Assembly: GCA_031291075.1 (NCBI GenBank) | Contig: JARLJS010000178.1 | Coordinates: forward strand, 1-64,000 | Source of the DNA: Nevskia sp. | GTDB lineage: Bacteria; Pseudomonadota; Gammaproteobacteria; Nevskiales; Nevskiaceae | DNA length: 64,000 nucleotides | Reading direction: 5' to 3' | In this document: piece by piece, positions 18,602 through 28,491 of the stretch | How the letters are laid out: each line of letters opens with the position of its first letter | Position numbering within the stretch: position 1 is the stretch's first letter | Translations under genes and position numbers: made by a program | Notes under the pieces: generated by a model | Seen by the model: the letters and a program-made list of their open reading frames with translations, nothing else | Database searches by the model: none | Told to the model about the DNA's origin: nothing

Positions 18602-19030
18602 AGCCGGCTGCAGCCCGGCGCTCAGCACCCGCCCCAGCAACAACTCCGCCGGCACCCATAGCGCGCCGAGCAGGGCCCGCCGCGACGGCGGCACCGGTGC
18701 GGCGGCGCAACTTGTCCCGCCCAGCACGGCGAGCGAGTAGGTTTCGAGCCGGCGACCGCCGTTGCCGCACAGCGGCGCCACCCGCTCCACCGTGCGCAGG
18801 GCGGCACCGCAGATCAGCAGGGTGAGCGCGTAGCGGTAGTGGGCGCTGCTGCCCGGAAGCTGTTCGCCCACCATCCGCCACAGCAGGCCGCCGCCCGCCA
18901 TGGTGGCAAGCCACAGCGGCAGCGAACGGCTGGCGTCTTCGCTCCAGGCCCCGGCCAGCCAGCCCAGCGGCAAGGCGGCGAGGAAGGCGAGTGGCGGCAG
19001 CAGCAGATCCAGGGCATCCGGTTTGCGCAC
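18590..19030 (-). CDS. Predicted membrane protein, unknown function
   Basis: About 146 residues from a GTG at 19030, giving MRKPDALDLLLPPLAFLAAL. This start is chosen because hydrophobic membrane segments begin right after it, while the upstream part of the frame looks non-coding. Three or four hydrophobic stretches are seen: LLLPPLAFLAALPLGWLAG, PLWLATMAGGGLLW, YALTLLICGAAL and ALWVPAELLLGRVL. No family is recognised. It lies between convergent fmt and divergent rsmB, a spot where short membrane genes are not conserved, so it could be lineage-specific or spurious. Confidence 0.45.
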   Translation of the reverse strand: MRKPDALDLLLPPLAFLAALPLGWLAGAWSEDASRSLPLWLATMAGGGLLWRMVGEQLPGSSAHYRYALTLLICGAALRTVERVAPLCGNGGRRLETYSLAVLGGTSCAAAPVPPSRRALLGALWVPAELLLGRVLSAGLQPAAGL

Positions 19031-19160
19031 GACATTCTTGTTCCGTGAAAGATGAGCCGCAGTGTGTGCGCACCGTGTGCAGGCGGCCCGGCCGGCTCGT
19101 GCAGGAACGAGGGAACCTGGTGCAGAAGCGGTGCAGCCGCGCCGCTGATAATCTTTGCGC

Positions 19161-20504
19161 GTGTCCACACCGCCATCGACATTCCCCTTGGCCAATCCCC
19201 CGCCCAACCTGCGCGCGCGCGCCGCGCTGGCGGTGGCCGGCGTGATGCAGGGCAGCAGCCTCGACGACGCGCTGGCCGCGCAGACCGCGGCGCTATCGGC
19301 CGCCGACGCGGCCTTGCTGAAGGCGATCGCCTACGGCGTGGTGCGCGAGCATCGCCTGCTCGAAACCCTGGCCGGCAGCCTGCTGCAGAAGCCCCTGCGT
19401 AACGAGCCGGAGTTGCAGGCCCTGCTGCTCTGCGGCCTGCACCAGTTGCGCGCCATGCGGGTGCCGCCACACGCCGCCGTGGGCGAAACCGTGGCCGCCG
19501 CGCCGGCGCTGGGCAAGCCCTGGGCGAAAGGCCTGGTCAATGCGGTGCTGCGACGTTACCAGCGCGAGGGCGAGGCGCTGGAGCGTGGGCTGCCGGCCAC
19601 CGCCGCGGTGCGCCTGTCCTATCCCGACTGGCTGGTGGCGGCGGTCAAGGCGGACTGGCCCGATTCCTGGCGCCAGGTGCTGGCCGCCGGCAACGAGCCA
19701 GGACCGCTCACGCTGCGCGTGAACCGCCGCCGCGGCGAACGTGCAAGCTGCCTCGCCGAACTGGCCGCAGCCGGCATCGCCGCCGAGGCGGTGGCCGACG
19801 CGCCCGACGCGGTGCAACTGGCGGCGCCGCTGCCGGTGGAGGACCTGCCCGGCTTCACTGCCGGACGAATCTCCGTGCAAGACGCCTCGGCCCAGCTGGC
19901 AGCCGACCTGCTGCAGGCCGAGCCCGGCCAGCGCGTACTCGATGCCTGCAGCGCGCCCGGCGGCAAGGCGGCGCACCTGCTGGAGCGGGTGGACGGCCTC
20001 GACCTGCTGGCCCTTGACAGCGACGCGCAACGGCTGCGGCGGGTGGACGAGAACCTGCGCCGGCTGGAGCTGCGGGCGGGGCTGCTGGCGGCCGACGCGG
20101 CCAAGCCCTCGGCCTGGTGGGACGGGCGGCCGTTCGACCGCATCCTGCTCGACGCGCCCTGCTCCGGCACCGGCGTGATCCGCCGCCATCCCGACATCAA
20201 GTGGCTGCGGCGCGAAAGCGACATCCCGCGCATGGCCGAGCTGCAGCAGCGGCTGCTGCGTGCGCTGTGGCCACTGCTGGGGCCGCAGGGGGTGCTGCTG
20301 TACGCCACCTGCTCGCTGCTGCGGGCGGAGGGCGAAGAGGTGGCCGCGCAATTCCTGGCGACGCATGCGGACGCGCGCGAACTGCCGATCGAGGCCGGCT
20401 GGGGCGAGGCCGGCAGCACGGGCCGCCGCATCGCGCCGGGCGGCAGCCATGACGGCTTTTACTACGCCCGCTTCGGCAAAACGCCCGGAGCAAGCGGTTC
20501 CTAG
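19161..20504 (+). CDS. rsmB: 16S rRNA (cytosine-967-C5)-methyltransferase
   Basis: About 447 residues. It methylates C967 of 16S rRNA using SAM. An N-terminal NusB-like RNA-binding domain (about residues 10-140) precedes the Rossmann methyltransferase: VLDACSAPGGKAAHLLE (SAM motif I), LLDAPCSGTGVIRRHPDIKW (with the catalytic motif-IV Cys) and LLYATCSLL (catalytic motif-VI Cys). The frame opens with TTG at 19155 and GTG at 19161; I prefer the GTG. A good -10-like TGATAAT lies only about ten bases upstream, so the transcript leader may be very short. Confidence 0.94.
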   Translation: MSTPPSTFPLANPPPNLRARAALAVAGVMQGSSLDDALAAQTAALSAADAALLKAIAYGVVREHRLLETLAGSLLQKPLRNEPELQALLLCGLHQLRAMRVPPHAAVGETVAAAPALGKPWAKGLVNAVLRRYQREGEALERGLPATAAVRLSYPDWLVAAVKADWPDSWRQVLAAGNEPGPLTLRVNRRRGERASCLAELAAAGIAAEAVADAPDAVQLAAPLPVEDLPGFTAGRISVQDASAQLAADLLQAEPGQRVLDACSAPGGKAAHLLERVDGLDLLALDSDAQRLRRVDENLRRLELRAGLLAADAAKPSAWWDGRPFDRILLDAPCSGTGVIRRHPDIKWLRRESDIPRMAELQQRLLRALWPLLGPQGVLLYATCSLLRAEGEEVAAQFLATHADARELPIEAGWGEAGSTGRRIAPGGSHDGFYYARFGKTPGASGS

Positions 20505-20616
20505 TCCGTTTCTGGTAGGCCGTTGCCGCACGGTGCGTGCATCATCGATGCACTCGAAACGTTCCTTCGTCCGTGCCGCCGCGCGCGGCTACTGTGCGCC
20601 TTTGGAGGGCTTGAAC

Positions 20617-21624
20617 ATGAGTGCCGTCAAACTGGATCTGCTGCTCGAAACCCAGCGCCTGGAGCGCTGCCCCTTCCCGATCCCGGTGGGCTGGTTCTTC
20701 GCCGCCTATTCCGACAGCCTCAGCCCCGGCGAAGTGCGCAACATCAACTTCCTCAACCAGGAATGGGTGCTGTTCCGCGGCGAGAACGGCAAGGCCGGCA
20801 TCACCGATCCGTACTGCCCGCACCTGGGCGCGCACCTGGGCCACGGCGGCAAGGTGGTGGGCGACAACATCCGCTGCACCTTCCACCACTGGGAATACGA
20901 CACCGAGGGCTTCTGCAAGGCCATCCCCTACGCCAAGGTGATGCCGCCGATCTGCAAGAAGCAGCCGGTGCTGCGCACGCTGCCGGTGGTGGAGCGCTAC
21001 GGCATGATCTGGGCCTGGTATCACCCCAAGGCCGAGGATCCGCAGTGGGAGCTGCCGGCGATCCCGGAGATGGAGGAGCCCGGCCACGTCAAGCCGCGGC
21101 GCTGGACCGGTTCGGTCAACACCGCCATCCAGGAAGTGGCCGAGAACGGCGTCGACAACGTGCACCTGAAGTACCTGCACGGCGCGCCGATCGTGCCGCC
21201 GACCGAGGCCTGGTTCGACGGCCACACCATGCGGATCGACATCGGCCACGGCTACATCATCGGCGACATGTACGGCCCGGGCCTGAACGTGATGCGCTTC
21301 ACCAAGGACGGCGTCACGGCCACCATGGTGTCCTACTCGGTGCCGATCACGCGCGAAAAGACGCAGATGAACATGAGCTTCACCTACAAGGACTATCCGC
21401 AGGGCACCAAGGAACGCGCCATCGCGGAGCACCTGGTAGCGCACTCCATCGGCGAGGCCGAGGGCGAGAGCAGCGCCGGCTTCGAGAGCGTGGACATGAT
21501 CGTGTGGAACAACAAGAAGTACCGCGCCAAGCCGCTGCTGTGCGACGGCGACGGCCAGATCGTCAAGTACCGCCAGTGGTTCAAGCAGTTCTACCCGGGC
21601 CTGGAAACGTCCGAGAAGATCTGA
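20617..21624 (+). CDS. Rieske-type non-heme iron oxygenase, KshA-like
   Basis: A 335-residue oxygenase component. The Rieske [2Fe-2S] ligands are Cys67, His69, Cys87 and His90 (CPHLGAHLGHGG...CTFHHWEYD). The mononuclear iron site follows the AENGVDNVHLKYLH pattern, with likely ligands His183 and His188 and bridging Asp180. The size and the short Rieske-to-catalytic spacing resemble the KshA/steroid and related ring-hydroxylating monooxygenases. Substrate is not assignable; a sterol, steroid or other hydrophobic ring is a guess. A plant-type ferredoxin gene follows after a REP element. No reductase gene is seen nearby. GGAGGG upstream supports the ATG at 20617. Confidence 0.88.
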   Translation: MSAVKLDLLLETQRLERCPFPIPVGWFFAAYSDSLSPGEVRNINFLNQEWVLFRGENGKAGITDPYCPHLGAHLGHGGKVVGDNIRCTFHHWEYDTEGFCKAIPYAKVMPPICKKQPVLRTLPVVERYGMIWAWYHPKAEDPQWELPAIPEMEEPGHVKPRRWTGSVNTAIQEVAENGVDNVHLKYLHGAPIVPPTEAWFDGHTMRIDIGHGYIIGDMYGPGLNVMRFTKDGVTATMVSYSVPITREKTQMNMSFTYKDYPQGTKERAIAEHLVAHSIGEAEGESSAGFESVDMIVWNNKKYRAKPLLCDGDGQIVKYRQWFKQFYPGLETSEKI

Positions 21625-21648
21625 AGATCCAGGGAAGTTCTGATCAAT

Positions 21649-21729
21649 CGTCACCCCGGCGCAAGCCGGGGTCCAGGGCCCACGGCGCCACGCTGAATTC
21701 CCTGGATTCCGGCTTGCGCCGGAATGACG
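21649..21729. repeat. REP-like element (CCGGCGCAAGCCGG type)
   Basis: Two 30-base arms (21649-21678 and 21700-21729) are inverted copies differing at four positions, all CC/TT or GG/AA swaps, around a 21-base centre. Motifs are CCCCGGCGCAAGCCGGGGTCC and its partner with GGATTCCGGCTTGCGCCGGAAT character. It lies between the Rieske oxygenase and ferredoxin genes and could stabilise or attenuate the upstream transcript. Confidence 0.85.
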
Positions 21730-21789
21730 ATTGCGAATTGATCCGACCTTCCCTACGGAACCTCTGAATACCTCCAAGAGATACAACCG

Positions 21790-22113
21790 ATGGCTGAGGT
21801 GCGTGTAACCAACCGCGACGGCTCCGGGCTGGCGCTCGACGCCGCCGAGGGACGCCCGCTGATGGAGGCCCTGCGCGACGCGCCGACCGGGGTCGAGGGC
21901 ACCTGCGGCGGCGAATGCGCCTGCGGCACCTGCCATGTCTACATCGACGCGCCGTGGGCCGCCAAGCTGCCGCCCAGGAGCGAGGACGAGCAGATGATGC
22001 TCGAGGCCATCGGCGAGTTGGTGGAGGTGCGCCCCACTTCGCGCCTGTCCTGCCAGATCCGCATGAACCCGGAGCTGGCCGGCATTGCGGTGGAGATCGG
22101 ACCGGTACCGTGA
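21790..22113 (+). CDS. Plant/vertebrate-type [2Fe-2S] ferredoxin
   Basis: A 107-residue electron carrier. Cluster ligands are Cys39, Cys45, Cys48 and Cys88 in the pattern C-x5-C-x2-C...C (TCGGECACGTCHVYI, later SRLSCQ). It resembles adrenodoxin/putidaredoxin-type ferredoxins (RLSCQI, with an acidic helix SEDEQMMLE). Position directly downstream of the Rieske oxygenase suggests it delivers electrons to it, with a reductase encoded elsewhere; that is inference. Its stop codon forms one end of a compact hairpin shared with the convergent corA. Confidence 0.92.
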   Translation: MAEVRVTNRDGSGLALDAAEGRPLMEALRDAPTGVEGTCGGECACGTCHVYIDAPWAAKLPPRSEDEQMMLEAIGELVEVRPTSRLSCQIRMNPELAGIAVEIGPVP

Positions 22114-22129
22114 GGCGGCGACCGCCTCA
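22111..22129. terminator. Bidirectional hairpin formed by two stop codons
   Basis: TGAGGCGG and CCGCCTCA form an eight-pair stem with a three-base loop. The outer three pairs are exactly the TGA of the ferredoxin and the TGA of corA on the opposite strand. Neither side carries a long U tract, so it may mainly protect 3' ends. Confidence 0.5.
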
Positions 22130-23089
22130 GACGAACTTCCTGCGCTTGAACCACCAGAACATGCCGAAGCCCAGCACGGTGATCAGCCCCAGCGCGTAGT
22201 AGTAGCCGTACTCCCAGTCGAGCTCGGGCATGTGCTTGAAGTTCATGCCCCAGATGCCGGTGAGCAGGCTCAGTGGCATGAACACCACCGCCACCACCGT
22301 GAACACCTTCATGATCTCGTTGGTGCGGTGGGTTACGGCCGCGAAGTGCAGGTCCACCGCCGCCCGCAGGTCATGGTCCAGGCCGCGCGCATGGTCGCGC
22401 ACCCAGCTCACGTGCTCGCACAGGTCGCGCATGCGCACCTCGGTGGCGCTGTTCCACTCGAAGCAGCTGCCGCGGCGCCAGGCGTCCACCGCCTCGATCT
22501 GGGCCCCGCTCAGCGAGTCCAGCTCGCGCACGATGCGCCGCGCGCCCAGCAGCTCGCGCCAGTCGGACATGCCGTCCTCGCTGCCGAGCAGCTTGTCCTC
22601 CAGCTGGGCCAGCCGCAGGTCCAGGAATTCGCGCACGTGCAGGTAGCGGTCCACCATGGTGTCGAGGATCAGGTGCGCCAGGCACAGGGCCTCCGGCGGC
22701 GCCTTGCTCTTCAGGCCGCGCAGCTTCTGCTTGACCATGGTGAAGCTGAGGCTGTCCTCGACATGGATGGTCAGCAGCAGCCGCTCGAACACGAAGAAGC
22801 TGCCGCTGCGGGTCTCCAGGGGGAAGGGATCGTCCTTGGGGCCGAGACCCTCGAAGATCATCATGTCGTAGTCGTCGGTGCCGTCGAAGTACGAGCTGTG
22901 CTCCGGCGTCAGCGAGTCGATGATGTGCTGCGGATCGACCTCCACGTCGAGCAGACGCTTGGGCCAGCTCTCCCACCCCGGCGCCTCCTGGCGCAGCAGG
23001 TCGATCCAGATATAGCCGGCGTCCGGCATGCGCTCGAGGCTGTCGAGCCGCTGCGGCGGCTGGCCGTTGCTGCAGTGGTAGATTTCCAT
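22127..23089 (-). CDS. corA: CorA-type magnesium/cobalt transporter
   Basis: A 320-residue inner-membrane divalent cation channel. A large soluble N-terminal domain ends in a long helix (VDLHFAAVTHRTNEIMKVFTVVAVVFMPLSLLTGIWGMNF). The GMN signature (residues about 281-283) marks the pore entrance, followed by the second membrane segment YGYYYALGLITVLGFGMFWWFKRRKFV with its basic C-terminus. It is convergent with the ferredoxin gene and separated from mdh by about 60 bases. Confidence 0.95.
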   Translation of the reverse strand: MEIYHCSNGQPPQRLDSLERMPDAGYIWIDLLRQEAPGWESWPKRLLDVEVDPQHIIDSLTPEHSSYFDGTDDYDMMIFEGLGPKDDPFPLETRSGSFFVFERLLLTIHVEDSLSFTMVKQKLRGLKSKAPPEALCLAHLILDTMVDRYLHVREFLDLRLAQLEDKLLGSEDGMSDWRELLGARRIVRELDSLSGAQIEAVDAWRRGSCFEWNSATEVRMRDLCEHVSWVRDHARGLDHDLRAAVDLHFAAVTHRTNEIMKVFTVVAVVFMPLSLLTGIWGMNFKHMPELDWEYGYYYALGLITVLGFGMFWWFKRRKFV

Positions 23090-23151
23090 GGCTCCCGCTC
23101 ACCGGCATGGCCGGCCCGCCGCCCCCGCGGCAGGCCGGCGCCGCGTCCGTC

Positions 23152-24129
<978 letters not shown>

Positions 24130-24168
24130 CTTGCGAAACTCCGGAGTTGAGCGGATTACAGGGGGTGA

Positions 24169-24177
24169 ATTATGCCA
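24169..24177 (-). promoter_or_regulatory. Predicted extended -10 promoter of mdh
   Basis: Minus-strand TGGCATAAT gives an extended -10 (TG, one base, CATAAT), about 40 bases upstream of the mdh start. No good -35 is seen. A 12-base perfect palindrome AACTCCGGAGTT (24138-24149) lies between it and the start codon and could be an operator. Confidence 0.4.
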
Positions 24178-24258
24178 AGACGCGGGGCCGGATGGAGCGT
24201 TTGCACGGTTTTGGGCGTACGAAAGCGCAACAAACTTTGGCTGGTCAGTGATTTCGCC

Positions 24259-25809
24259 TCACTCGCCACCGGCGACCACGGTACCGCCCCGGGGCCGGCG
24301 CACCAGCCAGCACAGCGGGATCAGCAGCAGCGACGCCCAGGCGGAAAAGTAGAAGATATCCAGGCTCGACAGCAGGAAGCCCTGCCCGACCACCTGGTTC
24401 AGCACCGCCTGGGCGGCGGCGAGGCCGTTCAAGCCCTGCGTGCGCAACTGCTGCAGCGTGGCGTGGTAGCTGGGATCGTACTGGGTCAGCGACTCGACCA
24501 GGCGCGACTGGTGCAGGCGCTCGCGCCGGTCCCACCAGGTGGTGGTCAGCGAGGTGGCGAAGCCGGTGCCGACGATGCGCAGGAAGTTATTGAGGCCCGA
24601 GGCGGCCGGCACGCGCTCCGGCGGCAAGCCGTCCAGGGTGATGGTCAGCAGCGCCACGAAGAACATGCTGGTCCCCACGCCCTGCACCAGCAGCGGGATC
24701 ACGAACACCGCGAAGCTGGCATCGGGCGGGTAAGCGGCGCGCATGAAGTAGGACACCGCGAAGATCGCGAACGAGGCGGTGGCGTACCAGCGCGCGTCGC
24801 CACGGCCGATGAAGCGGCCGATCAGCGGCGACAACACCACCGCCGCCACGCCGCTCGGCGCCGACACCAGGCCGGCCCAGGTGGCGGTATAGCCCAGCGA
24901 CTCCTGCAGCCATAGCGGCAGCAGCACCACGTTGCCGAAGTACACCGCGAAGCACAGGCACAGCGCGACGGTGCCGAGGGTGAAGTTGCGTGACTTGAAC
25001 AGCGACAGGTCGACGATCGGCCGCGCTTCCCCCAGCTCCCAGATGATCCAGGCGATCAGGGCGAGCACGAACGTTACGCCCAGGATCACGATCTCGCTGG
25101 AGTGGAACCAGTCCAGGTCCTTGCCCTGGTCCAGGGCCACCTGCAGCGCGCCGACCCACACGATCAGCAGGCCCAGCCCCACCGTGTCCATCCGCAGCTT
25201 GCGGCCCGGCGTCTCGCTCGCCTTCAGGTTGCGCCAGCAGACGAAGCCGCAGAACACGCCTACGGGGACGTTGATCAGGAAAATCCACTCCCACGGGTAG
25301 TTGTCGGAGATGTAGCCGCCCAAGATCGGGCCGCAGATCGGCGCCACCAGCGTGGTCATCGACCAGATCGCCAGCGCGCTGCCCTTCTTCGATTCCGGGA
25401 ACAGCGTCAGCAGCAGCGCCTGCGAGCCGGGGATCATCGGCCCCGACACCGCGCCCTGCAGCACCCGGAACAGCAGCAGCACCGGCAGGTTCCAGGCCAT
25501 GCCGCAAAGGAAGGAGGCCAGGGTGAAAGCCAGGATCGAGACGACGAAGGTCTTGACCACACCGAAGCGCTGCATCAGCCAGCCGGTGAGCGGCACCGAC
25601 ACGCCGTTGGCCACGGCGAAGCAGGTGATGATCCAGGTGCCCGAGTCGGTGGCGACGCCGAGGTTGCCGGCGATGGTGGGGATGGAGACGTTGGCGATGG
25701 TGGTATCGAGCACCTGCATGAAGGTGGCCATGGCCAGCGCCAGGATGGTCAGGTTGCGGGCGCCGCCGATCAGCGGCACCGGAGCGGCTGGGGTGGTGGC
25801 GGCGCTCAT
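24259..25809 (-). CDS. EmrB/QacA-type MFS drug efflux pump (DHA2)
   Basis: A 516-residue, 14-segment proton-coupled exporter. Family segments include FMQVLDTTIANVSIPTIAGNLG, ITCFAVANGVSVPLTGWLMQRFG (motif A region), RVLQGAVSGPMIPGSQALLL (motif C type) and GPILGGYISDNYPWEWIFLINVPVG. It starts two bases after the EmrA-like adaptor and is the last gene of the cluster (AhpD-like, outer membrane factor, EmrA, EmrB). Together these would form a tripartite pump across both membranes. Confidence 0.94.
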   Translation of the reverse strand: MSAATTPAAPVPLIGGARNLTILALAMATFMQVLDTTIANVSIPTIAGNLGVATDSGTWIITCFAVANGVSVPLTGWLMQRFGVVKTFVVSILAFTLASFLCGMAWNLPVLLLFRVLQGAVSGPMIPGSQALLLTLFPESKKGSALAIWSMTTLVAPICGPILGGYISDNYPWEWIFLINVPVGVFCGFVCWRNLKASETPGRKLRMDTVGLGLLIVWVGALQVALDQGKDLDWFHSSEIVILGVTFVLALIAWIIWELGEARPIVDLSLFKSRNFTLGTVALCLCFAVYFGNVVLLPLWLQESLGYTATWAGLVSAPSGVAAVVLSPLIGRFIGRGDARWYATASFAIFAVSYFMRAAYPPDASFAVFVIPLLVQGVGTSMFFVALLTITLDGLPPERVPAASGLNNFLRIVGTGFATSLTTTWWDRRERLHQSRLVESLTQYDPSYHATLQQLRTQGLNGLAAAQAVLNQVVGQGFLLSSLDIFYFSAWASLLLIPLCWLVRRPRGGTVVAGGE

Positions 25810-25811
25810 GA

Positions 25812-27014
25812 TCAGCGCCCCAGGAACTTGCTGTTGGAAGCCACCACGACCTCGCCGGTGTTGGCGGCGATGATCTGGCCGATACGCGATTCCACTTCCG
25901 GGTCATCGCCCAGGCTGTCCTGGCTCGGGATCGGCTGGCTGCGCACCTGCGAAGCGATCAGCGCGCCGGAGGTGTCGCGGACGTTCACCGTCACCGTCAT
26001 CGACAGGCCCACGCGCAAGGGATGCGCCTTCAGCTCGGTCGGGTCGAGGGCAATGCGCACCGGCACGCGCTGCACGATCTTGATCCAGTTGCCGGAGGCG
26101 TTCTGCGCCGGCAGCAGGGCGAAGGCGCTGCCGGAGCCGGCCGACAGTCCCGCCAGCCTGCCGTGGTACACGGTGCCGCCGCCGTAGACGTCGGCCTTGA
26201 GTGTCACCGGTTGACCGACGCGCATGTCGGCGAGTTGCACTTCCTTGAAATTGGCGTCGATCCATACGTTGTCCAGGGGCACCACCGCCATCAGCGGCGT
26301 GCCGGCGTCGACGCGCTGGCCCAGCTGCACCGAGCGCCGTGCCACCACGCCGGACACCGGCGCGCTGATGCGGGTGCGGCGCAGCGCCAGCGCGGCATCG
26401 CGCACCGCGGCCTCGGCCGCCAGCACCTGCGGGTTGCTTGCCACCGTGGTGCCGTCGATCTGGGCCAGGGTGGCGTTGAGCTGCTGCCGCGCTTGGTTCA
26501 GGTCGGCCTGCATCTGCACGATGACGTCCTTGCTGTGGGACAGCTCCTCGGCGGATACCGCGCCGTCCTGCACCAGGCCTGTACGGCGCCTGTAGTCGTC
26601 CTGCGCGCGCTTCAAAGCCACTTCGCGGTCGGCAATCTGCGCCCGCAACTGCTCGGCCGTCGCGAACAGCGTGCGGACCTGCCGCACGGCGCGGGCCAGG
26701 TTGGCATCGGCATTGCCCATCGCCACCTGGGCGTCGGCCGGATCGAGCTGCACCAGCAGCTGATCGCGGTCCACACCTTGGGTATCGTCGGCCTTGAGAC
26801 CGATCACCGTGCCCGGCACCTCGCTGGTCACCTGCACCAGGTCGCCTTCCACGTAGGAATCATCCGTGGTTTCGTAGTGGCGGGCGTACGCTGCCCAGTA
26901 GGCGCCGTAGCCGGCGACGCCGAGCGTTGCGGCGACGCCCAGGGCGATCAGCTTGCGGCGGCGCTTGCCGTTGGCCGGGGCTGCGGCCGGGGCGGTGGTT
27001 TCTGCGTTGCTCAT
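25812..27014 (-). CDS. HlyD/EmrA-type membrane fusion protein
   Basis: A 400-residue periplasmic adaptor. One N-terminal membrane anchor (LIALGVAATLGVAGYGAYWA, about residues 22-41) is followed by TTDDSYVEGDLVQVTSEVPGTV, the EmrA lipoyl-domain start. A coiled-coil hairpin (about 95-200) and second lipoyl and beta-barrel segments follow (ISAPVSGVVARRSVQLGQRVDAGTPLMAVVPLDNVWIDANFKE). It links the EmrB-like pump to the outer membrane factor encoded just upstream. Confidence 0.93.
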   Translation of the reverse strand: MSNAETTAPAAAPANGKRRRKLIALGVAATLGVAGYGAYWAAYARHYETTDDSYVEGDLVQVTSEVPGTVIGLKADDTQGVDRDQLLVQLDPADAQVAMGNADANLARAVRQVRTLFATAEQLRAQIADREVALKRAQDDYRRRTGLVQDGAVSAEELSHSKDVIVQMQADLNQARQQLNATLAQIDGTTVASNPQVLAAEAAVRDAALALRRTRISAPVSGVVARRSVQLGQRVDAGTPLMAVVPLDNVWIDANFKEVQLADMRVGQPVTLKADVYGGGTVYHGRLAGLSAGSGSAFALLPAQNASGNWIKIVQRVPVRIALDPTELKAHPLRVGLSMTVTVNVRDTSGALIASQVRSQPIPSQDSLGDDPEVESRIGQIIAANTGEVVVASNSKFLGR

Positions 27015-27049
27015 GGATGCTCTCCTTTTGCGGAACGAAGGCGCGCGGC

Positions 27050-28465
27050 TTACAGCGGCAGCGGCGCGTCGGGATCGAAGCTGCCGCCCACGGCGAGCAG
27101 CAGGTTGATGCGGGCGATGGCCTGGGCCGAGACCAGTTCGACGTGCTCGCGGCGGGCGGTCAGCACCTGGGTCTCGGTGCTCAACACGGTCAGGTAGCTG
27201 GTCAGGCCGTTGCGGTAGCGCTCCTCGGCCAGCCGGTAGGCGGCCTCGGCGTCGTCCAGGGACTTCTGCTGCTCGGCCACCTCCGCAGCGAGCGCGCGGA
27301 TCAGGCTCAGCTGGTCGGACGCTTGTTGCACGGCGTGCAGCACCGTGGTGTTGTAGCCGTCCACGGCATCGTCGATCTCAGCGGCGGCGCCGCGGTACTC
27401 CGCTTTCAGGCGGCCGGCATCGAACACCGGCAGGTGCAGCGCGGGGCCGGCGCCGTAGCTGCCGGACGCGGCCTTGAACAGGTTGCCAAAGCCGACCGCA
27501 CTGGTGGCGGCAAAGACGCTCAGGTTCACGTCCGGGTAGAACGCGGCCTTGGCGGCGGCCTGGCCAGCGGTGGCGGCCTCGACACGATCCCGCGCCGCCA
27601 GTATGTCCGGGCGGCGGCCGAGCAAGTCCGCCGGCAGCGCCGGCGGCAGCGGAAGGGTGGCGGCGGGGTCGAGCCGGGGGCGTTCGATCGCGGCATAAAC
27701 GTCGGCGCCGTGGCCGCTCAGCGCGGCCAGCTGGTGGGTATCCAGCTCCACCGCAGCCTGCGCCTGCTCCAGCTCCACCTGCGCCTGCGGCACCGCGCCT
27801 TGGGCCTCGCGCAACTCGACGTTGGTGTCGAGCCCGGAATCCACCCGCTTGCTGGTGATCTCGAGGATGCGCTGGCGCTGTGCCAGGGTGCGCTGCGCCA
27901 CATCGGCCAGCGCCTGGTTGCGGTACAGATCAAGATAGGCTTGGGCCACCGCGCCGCTCAGCGCGAGGCGGGCGCTGGCGACATCGAGTGCGTCGGCGGC
28001 GGTCTGCGAACGGGCCTGCTTCAGCAGCGAGGACTGACGGCCCCAGAAGCCCAGATCCCAGGAAAGATTCAGGCCCTGCGTCCCTTGCCAATAGGTGCCG
28101 CCGGCGAACGGCGGCGGGATCTCACTCTTGCCGCTGAAACGCTGCCGGGTTTCCTGTGCGTCGTACGACGCCGAGGGGTAGAGCCCGGCGCGGGTGATGT
28201 CGGCCATGGCCTGCGCCTCGCGCACCCGCGCCATCGCCTGCGCCAGGCCGGGGTTGTTGGCCAGGGCTTCCTGCATCAGGCGATCGAGCTGCGCATCGCC
28301 GAAGGCCGCCCACCAGTCCTGCGCCGGCAGCGGCGCGGACGCCCGCGCGGCAAGGCCCAGGTTGGTTTCGGCCAGCGGCAGCAGCCGCGGCCCGGTATGC
28401 GGCGCCGTGATACAGGCCGACAGCGCCAGGCTGGCGGCGACGGCGGTAAGGCGGAAGGTTTTCAT
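27050..28465 (-). CDS. Outer membrane efflux lipoprotein, NodT/TolC family
   Basis: About 471 residues. The start at 28465 gives a lipoprotein signal MKTFRLTAVAASLALSAC; the longer frame upstream overlaps the AhpD-like gene. Two outer-membrane-efflux repeats are seen, with the RND-style start DWWAAFGDAQLDRLMQEALANNPGLAQAMARVREA and the second at LLGRRPDILAARDRVEAATAGQAAAKAAFYPDVNLS. It forms the outer membrane channel of the EmrAB-like pump and lies 35 bases upstream of emrA. Confidence 0.93.
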   Translation of the reverse strand: MKTFRLTAVAASLALSACITAPHTGPRLLPLAETNLGLAARASAPLPAQDWWAAFGDAQLDRLMQEALANNPGLAQAMARVREAQAMADITRAGLYPSASYDAQETRQRFSGKSEIPPPFAGGTYWQGTQGLNLSWDLGFWGRQSSLLKQARSQTAADALDVASARLALSGAVAQAYLDLYRNQALADVAQRTLAQRQRILEITSKRVDSGLDTNVELREAQGAVPQAQVELEQAQAAVELDTHQLAALSGHGADVYAAIERPRLDPAATLPLPPALPADLLGRRPDILAARDRVEAATAGQAAAKAAFYPDVNLSVFAATSAVGFGNLFKAASGSYGAGPALHLPVFDAGRLKAEYRGAAAEIDDAVDGYNTTVLHAVQQASDQLSLIRALAAEVAEQQKSLDDAEAAYRLAEERYRNGLTSYLTVLSTETQVLTARREHVELVSAQAIARINLLLAVGGSFDPDAPLPL

Positions 28466-28491
28466 GGCTCGGACTCCTGACGTGCGCCGCT

